Below the pieces are notes generated by a model. That model did not search any database. It had not been told where the DNA came from and saw nothing but the letters and a program-made list of their open reading frames with translations. Position numbers and translations under genes: made by a program. Positions 53,604 to 60,284 of a stretch of 60,284 nt of DNA are shown here, in pieces. The first letter of the stretch is position 1; each line of letters begins with the position of its first letter. The stretch covers positions 1 through 60,284 of the forward strand of contig JACVTC010000283.1 in assembly GCA_016946835.1 (NCBI GenBank), read 5' to 3'. The DNA is from Neocallimastix lanati (nom. inval.). Its lineage: Eukaryota; Neocallimastigomycota; Neocallimastigomycetes; Neocallimastigales; Neocallimastigaceae.

Positions 53604-55140
53604 TTATTCTTTGAAAATTAAATTTGTAAATTTTGTCATTTGTACTCCTGAGATAGTTTTAGTTAATGGATCAGCTAACATGTTTTCAGTATTAATGTAT
53701 TCTAATTCAATTTCGTTTATCATAATTTCTTCTTGAATAAATTTATATCTTAAGTCTATATGCTTACATCTTCCTTTAGAATTTGTATCTTGAGCAATTG
53801 CAATGCGTGCTTTATTATCTACCATAATTTTAAATTTTATATCTTGGTTAAATATTGCCTTAAATAAATTTTTGAACCATAAAGCTTGTTTAGTACATTC
53901 AGTTAAACTAACAAATTCAGCTTCAACAGTAGATAAAGTTACGTTTTTCTGTAACTGAGATTTCCATAAAATAGGACTTTTTCCAAGTAAAAATATATAT
54001 CCATTTGTAGATCTTCTCGTCTTTTCATCGTTAGCAAAATCTGAATCTGAGTATCCGATAAATTTATTATTTTTATTATAATGTATTGATTTATTTTTTG
54101 TACCTTTTAAATATTGTAAGATGCTCATTAAATTTTTATAATCAGCTTCTGTTGGATTTTCACATATTCTTGAGGCTTCACTTACAGAAAACATTATATC
54201 AGGCTTTGACTTTACAGCGATATATAGTAACGCACCAAGTAAAGATTTATATTCTTTTGGATTTATTAAATTTGAATTATTTCTTTCATATTCTGTAATT
54301 TTCCTGCATGGTGTTTTTATTTGTTTTGTTTTCTTCATATTATATTTTTCTATTAATTTATTAATATAATTTATCTGATTTATTTCATAACCATCACTTG
54401 TTTTATAAATATTTATACCTATTATTTTAGTTGCATTAGAATCTTTAGAAATTTTATATTTATCTTTTAATTTGTTTACTGTATAGTTTATTTCATTTTT
54501 AATTCCTAATATTAAAATATCATCTACATATAATGTTAGTAAACATGTTAATTTATTATTTTTATTATATTTTCCAAAGAGACATTTGTCAGTTTTGCAT
54601 TTTCTAAAACCTATACTTACTATGTAATGTTATATTTCATTATACCACATTCTTCCATCTTGTTTTAAACCATAAAGAGCTTTTTTAAATAGCCAGAATT
54701 TATTAGTATTAAAATTTTAATCACCATAAGGAATCTTTGTAAAAATCTTTTCTTCCAAATCTGCATTCAAGTAAGCAGCTTTTATATCCAATTGTTTCAA
54801 ATCTTAGTTGAACTTTGATGCAATAGCGACCGTAAGTCTTAGACCGTCTGCTTGGACTGTTGGGGAGTATGTCTCTATAAAATCTTTTCCAACAACTTGT
54901 TGATAACCAAGAGCCACTAATCTTGCTTTTTTCTTCTTATTATCCTTTTCGGCAAAGACCCATTTAGTACCGATTATATTTGCGTCAGTTGGTATGTTTT
55001 TTACCACTTTCATAACATTGTTGTCGTACATATTTTTTAATTCGTCATCTATTGCTTCTTTCCATTCTTCACTTTATGGTGGATTAACAGCTTGTTGATA
55101 CGTTGTTGGGATATTTGTTTTAATATTTAAAATTTTAAAT
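53604..55140 (-). pseudogene. Ty1/Copia reverse transcriptase-RNase H, 5'-truncated and broken
   Basis: Reading leftward from about 55140: RT start (PTTYQQAVNPP, EEWKEAIDDEL), GTKWVFAEK, DFIETYSPTVQ, ALYGLKQ, YVDDILILG and then RNase H in an open 244-codon frame (53604-54338) with YKSLLGALLYIA, GYSDSDFANDEKTRRSTNGYI and STVEAEFVSL. Several stops and frameshifts separate the pieces, so it is inactive. Gag, protease and integrase are missing upstream. The 3' LTR is 53265-53507. Confidence 0.88.
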
Positions 55141-57348
55141 CTTTTGTTTCTTTCTTTATTTATTTATTATTTTATTTATTAATTTTATTAATTGATTTTT
55201 TAAAAATTGGTAGCAAAATTTACAACTATTTATACTTTTTTTTAAGGCATAAAAGTTGTTCTTGCCACTAAGTTTTATATTTTTATATTTTATTTTTTTT
55301 AAAAAGTTTTAAATTTAAATTGATTTTTATAATCAATTGTATAAAATTTTAATTATAATAATATAGATAAAATACATTTATAATATTAATAAAACATTTT
55401 TTTTTTTTTTTTTTTTTTATAATCTATTTAAAATATTACTAATAAGAATTTATTTAATTGGCTATAATTATAATTACAATCTGTTAAAATATTCAAATAA
55501 AAATAAAAATACTATTCTAATATAAAGGTTTTTAATAAAATAAAATATTTGTCAATATAAAATAAAACATTTTGATATAAAATTTTATAATAAAAGTTAA
55601 AAATATAATATATAAATTTTAATTATCAATATATAAAAAAAAATATTATTAATAAAAATTTTCATTATTAATAAAAAAATAAGATTTATTATTAATATTG
55701 CTAATATAAGTTTTAAATATATAAAAATATTACTATTAATATAAGATTTAATATAAAACTATAAAGTTTAATATAATTTTTGATTTAATTTTTGGTCTTT
55801 GGATTTAAAAATTTATTAATATAATAATGTACACATAATGCATTAGAAATAAATCATAAATTTAATTAAGAATGCATTATTTAGTACATTCTTATCAAAA
55901 GTGTAATAATCATACTAAGTACTATTACTTAATATGATTATTAACTTCAACTTAACGACTAATTCATTAAGTTGAGATAATATAATTAAATGATTTTTTA
56001 CCTAAGTCGAGCTTATTATAAACTTAATTATAATAATAACACAGAACAAAAATAAAAGAATGTTTAGATAAGATTTAATTTGTTAAATATTTTTTAATAG
56101 AAATTATTTTATTATTTACTTAAAGATTAAAATATAAATTATTATTATTATTATTATTATTATAACTAGATTTTTATAATAATAACTCTTGATTTCTTAA
56201 AGAGAACTCAAGAGCCTTATTTATATTTTTTTGTGAAATTAAGGTTAAATAAAAATAAAAAAAAGGTTTTCTAATCTTAACAAATATCTTTTCTAGAAAA
56301 AGACTAGAAGAAAAAACTAGATAAGTTTCGATCAATATTCTATTCATATTGATCATCGTATATTATAAGTAAAACCAAATATATTGTAATATTTGGATAA
56401 AACCTTAAATACCGATTTTCTATTTTTTAATTTAGATCATCAAATAAAAGGAAAAATAAATAATAACCGAATCTGATCTAAATTAATCTAATTTTCTAAA
56501 TATCATTAAAATCTAATCTAAGCTTATAAATATAACATTATCTTTTAAACTAAAATATAAAATTATACAAATATAGAAACTTATTAATTATTCCTTTAAA
56601 TGTACAATGTAAATATAAATAAAGATAATGTTTTACATTAAATTAATAATTAAGTGAATAATTTAAATAAATTGCTAATATTAATAAGTGCATAAATAAT
56701 AATTATTTAATTAAATCCTCTGATATTATTTAAGTGTATGAATAATTATAATATTAATAAAATTAATAATAATAATTTAATGTATGAATTAGTTATAATT
56801 TAAATAAATTTATAATTATTATCAATAATTATAAAGACTAAGAAATATAATTATTAATAAATAATTAATATTTCTTACAAAAAAATGATACAGATATTTT
56901 ATTTATGTATCTAAATTAATATTTATTTATGGGCAATGACAATAAGGAATTATGACAAAATAATATATTCTAATATTAAATAGAAATAACACATACAATA
57001 GTACAAAATAAAGTAATAAATATATCTTTTTAATATTCTCTTTATTTATTATTAATTATTAATTATTACATTAATTATTATTATTACTCATATAAATATT
57101 ATAATTAATTATCTCAAATATATATCAAATCTCTTTTTAACTATACTAAAGTATAAAAATAGCTATTTATGTGAATTAATTTATCATTAAGTATAAACTT
57201 ATAAATAAAAGAATTCACCGTTTAATAATTATTATTATAAAATTATATATATTATTATAAAATTATTATTGACCAATAATATTTAAGTATTTCTTTAACC
57301 TAAAGAATCTACCTAAATGCCATTTTTATGGTGGTCACGTATCAAAAA
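55141..57348. repeat. LTR debris including a diverged copy of block G
   Basis: No gene. About 55800-56950 aligns with 6719-7653, including the CTCTTGA/TCAAGAG repeat and the TATA context (56188-56235) and the two palindromes at 56330-56354 and 56375-56396. Another TATA-like motif (AAGTATAAATAGTTG, minus) is near 55230, suggesting a further LTR. A T-run occupies about 55397-55418. The open frame 56174-56356 looks fortuitous. Confidence 0.55.
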
Positions 57349-58227
57349 TGTTGAGGTTCGGAAGAGATTAATAATAAATATAGAAATAAACACTAAAATA
57401 AAAAAAATTAAAAATTAAAATATGTCTTTTTTTTTAAAATATTTTATTTATTTATTTAATAAAAATTATTCAATTAAAACTAAAGATAATTTAATTTCTT
57501 GAATAAGATTATATTTTTTTTCTCTCTAGATTCTTTCTCTAAAATACAAATTTCTCATCTATTTATATTTATTTTATCGTTAGAAATGGTCAAGCCATTT
57601 CTTTAGAATATCTTAGAGTTACATGTTTGAATTGTATTTAAATTATAAATTCATAATCTATTCTATTATAATAAATAATTATTACATATTATTAAATTCT
57701 AAACTATTTATTATTAATTGTAGTGATAATATATTTTAAAAATAATTTTATTACTTTTACAGAACTATTAGTAATAGAGTATTATTTAATTTTATACTAT
57801 TTTTAAATAAAAGTATTTTAGATTATTATCTATTATTAATATTATTATAAATAGGGTGTATTTTGGAAGGAAGTATTACTAATTTTAATGACAAGGATCA
57901 TGGATTTAAATAAAATATTTTTAAATCATTATTAATTATATTAATTTTTATTAATAATAAATAATCTGTATTAGTAATATTTGTAAAATAAAATTTTCTT
58001 TAATAATAAAATATTGATAGAATAAATCATATTAATAAAACTAGATATTGATAATAATATTGATATTAATAATATAGTATTAATTTTAATAATAAAGTAT
58101 TGATATTAATAAAGAATTTATATTAATAATAATAAATTTAATATTAGTAATAATTTGGCAGTAATAGAACATAAGAAAGTTCCCCAAGTAAGGAAATAAA
58201 TAATTTAATTTTAGTGGTTAAGTTATT
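57349..58227 (-). repeat. B-type LTR interrupted by element E
   Basis: On the plus strand it starts TGTTGAGGTTCGG, as the B LTRs do at 18851 and 25831, and follows them closely for 879 bp, including the palindrome near 57585-57605. It stops at AAGTTATTT, about 45 bp before the LTR end, where element E begins. The rest is presumably beyond the window. Confidence 0.9.
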
Positions 58228-59204
58228 TGTTGAAATTATAACTGAATTGAAATCTCAATTTCAGTTATTTACATTTCAATAATTAAAAAATATTATTTAT
58301 TTAATTATAAATAATATATATATTTAAATAATTAATAATTAATATAAATTCTTGTTTAATATTTAAAGGGTTATCTTAGGCCTAATAATTCTGAGAATAT
58401 TAATAAATAAGGTTTATATTAATAATTAATTTCAATGATATGATACATTTGATATAAAACAAATATGTGTAGTAACATATTTGTATATTTAATAATTATT
58501 AAATATTAAATTTATATCTTTTTGATAATAATTATTTTATTTTATTTTATTTCAATATGTATTATTATAATTATAATAATTATAATACCTTACTTCATAT
58601 AAAATTTATATATTTCTATATATTAGAATATAATTAATATATTACCTATTTCTTATAAATAGATTAGATTATTTATATTAGAAATGGAGGGACTCTCTTG
58701 TAAATTTTTAGAAATTAGAATTATTATTTTAATTGTACGAATATTATAATTTTATTAATAAAATTTACTAAACTACCATTATTTAAAACCCACTGCTTAT
58801 AAATTATTGCACATAAAAGTCCCTGATATAAAACAGATATGTGTAGTAACATATTTGTATATTTAATAATAATTATTAAATATTAAATTTATATCTTTTT
58901 GATAATAATTATTTTATTTTATTTTATTTCAATATGTATTATTATAATTATAATAATTATAATACTTTATTTCATATAAAATTTATATATTTCTATATAT
59001 TAGAATATATAATTAATATATTACCTATTTCTTATAAATTAAAATATTTATATTAGAAATAGAGAACTCTCTTGTAAAATTTTAGGAATTAGAATTATTA
59101 TTTAATTATACGAATATTATAATTTTATTAATAAAATTTACTAAACTACCATTATTTAAAACCCACTGCTTATAAATTATTGCACATAAAAGTCCCGTAT
59201 ATCA
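58228..59204 (+). repeat. 5' LTR of Ty3/Gypsy element E, with internal tandem duplication
   Basis: It starts TGTTGAAATTATAACTG, the same head as the D LTR, and ends GTATATCA. Two near-identical ~374-bp units, 58451-58824 and 58825-59197, sit inside it, both ending ATTGCACATAAAAGTCC. Confidence 0.8.
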
Positions 59205-59209
59205 AAAAT

Positions 59210-59227
59210 TGGTGTAGATATCGGGGA
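59210..59227 (+). other. Primer-binding site of element E
   Basis: TGGTGTAGATATCGGGGA differs by one base from the A/B site and lies 5 bp after the LTR. Confidence 0.8.
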
Positions 59228-59552
59228 TGTGCTGTGTAAAAAATAATTTATAAGTAGTGGTGTTTAGTAATTTTGTTGAATAATTATAAATCCGTATATA
59301 TTTACATAAATTCTCTTCAGTTAGGATTAATTAAAATACACTGTTTAGGATATAAATTTTTAATTTTTTTATTGGCTATTTATAATTATTTTATCTTTGG
59401 TGAAGAGAAAGTTATACACTATTTGTTATTTCATTCATTCATTTTAGTATAATTTAAATAAATTGTTTTAAAATAAATAAGAATTCGGAATATTTTATAA
59501 TTATATTAAATAATAATATATATATATATAAACATTATAATTGTATATATAA

Positions 59553-59591
<39 letters not shown>

Positions 59592-59690
59592 AATTTAATA
59601 GATAAGTACTATTATTTTTTTTTTTTTTTTTAAATTAATTGTTTATAATGAGGAATAATAATTTTAATTGCAATCGGGTAGATACTGGGA
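59228..59690 (+). other. Element E leader
   Basis: A+T-rich leader with an A-run (about 59561-59585) and a T-run (about 59616-59631). ATG 59648 opens only a short frame that stops within the gag homology. Confidence 0.5.
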
Positions 59691-60284
59691 CTATCTCGTA
59701 GAGATGCAGAAATCTGGAAGTTTAAAATTAATGATTGGTTTAAGAGGGAAGGTATTACTACCGATGAGAATAAATTTAGTTATATAATTACAGCTGTTGA
59801 AGATAACATCGTAAGGATACTTATGGAAAAGAAAAAGAAGTAAATAGAGCTCTTACTTTGGATGAATGTGTTAAATTAATTAAAAAGAAATATTGGAGGG
59901 AGAATTTGAAGGAAGATAAACTAAGTCAATTAAAAAAATTATTATAACCCCAAATGAAAATGTTTGTGATTTTAATACTAGATTTTTGGAGCTATACGAT
60001 CAATTGGATTTCAACGATAAGTCTTATATATCTGTTATTGATTATGAAAATGCTTTACGACCAAGAGGTAGAATATATGAAATGGTTGCTATGGCTGATG
60101 TTGATAATCTAGAGGATGCCTGTAGATTAGCCGAAAAATTTGAAAGTATAATAAACAAATCTCGAGTAGGCAATGAAATATGGGGTTCTTATACTACTAA
60201 TATTAAGAATAATTATAATGGTGTAATAAACTATGGCCAAATTGAAAGATCAAATTATAAAATAATTTTTCTGATAAATATAAT
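59691..60284 (+). pseudogene. gag: Element E gag, frameshifted and cut by the window end
   Basis: Three consecutive frames are needed to read it: LSRRDAEIWKFKINDWFKRE from 59691 to a TAA at 59841, then VNRALTLDECVKLIKKKYW, then ITPNENVCDFNTRFLELYDQ to the end. The pattern (FNTRF..LYDQL, DACRLAEKFESI) matches retrotransposon capsid regions and is analogous to ITDFDIRFSELL in element C. As at the window start, the breaks are in A-runs, so sequencing error is possible. Protease and later domains lie outside the window. Confidence 0.75.

Overview
The window is extremely A+T-rich eukaryotic DNA. It holds one convincing host gene, a secreted GH114-type glycosidase with one spliceosomal-looking intron at 47365-48427. 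Almost everything else is nested transposable elements. Extreme A+T, Asn-rich low-complexity proteins, many Ty3/Gypsy elements and a secreted GH114 enzyme fit an anaerobic gut fungus (Neocallimastigomycota) best. This is an inference, and a dictyostelid-like genome is the main alternative. No rRNA, CRISPR array or complete tRNA gene was seen.

Layout. Positions 1-12377 are an inverted copy of 22880-35257, nearly identical, with a central spacer of about 10.5 kb. Each arm carries parts of two related Ty3/Gypsy elements, here called A and B, with old LTR debris and a solo LTR (family F) between them. The right-hand A (29249-43221, minus) is intact in coding capacity. Its 5' LTR is split by a complete 6.9-kb chromovirus, D (36223-43169, minus), which has identical-length 689-bp LTRs and an ATAAT target duplication. 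The complete B (18851-26754, minus) has almost identical LTRs but several coding breaks. The spacer also holds a truncated third Gypsy lineage, C (about 12378-18136, minus), and a second F solo LTR. To the right come a MULE DNA transposon with long inverted repeats and an internal minisatellite (43757-46642), the GH114 gene, a non-LTR element with an endonuclease but no reverse transcriptase (about 50363-52592), a 5'-truncated Ty1/Copia element (53265-55140), LTR debris, and a B-type LTR interrupted by the start of a further Gypsy element, E (58228 to the window end).

Most interesting result. In elements A, B, C and D, gag ends at or within two codons of a canonical -1 slippery heptamer (T TTA AAC, T TTA AAT, T TTA AAA, A AAA AAC). 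Each heptamer is followed after 7-8 nt by a short hairpin, and pol lies in the -1 frame. In A, B and C the stem is GGGAG/CTCCC; in D it is an unrelated 8-bp perfect stem. This makes a compact -1 ribosomal frameshift module retained across diverged lineages. Other notable points are two adjacent palindromes in an LTR-like region whose half-sites change in step between copies, a non-canonical DSC protease motif in A and B, MULE inverted repeats that include the 3' end of the transposase gene, and the large inverted duplication itself, which could be real or an assembly artefact.
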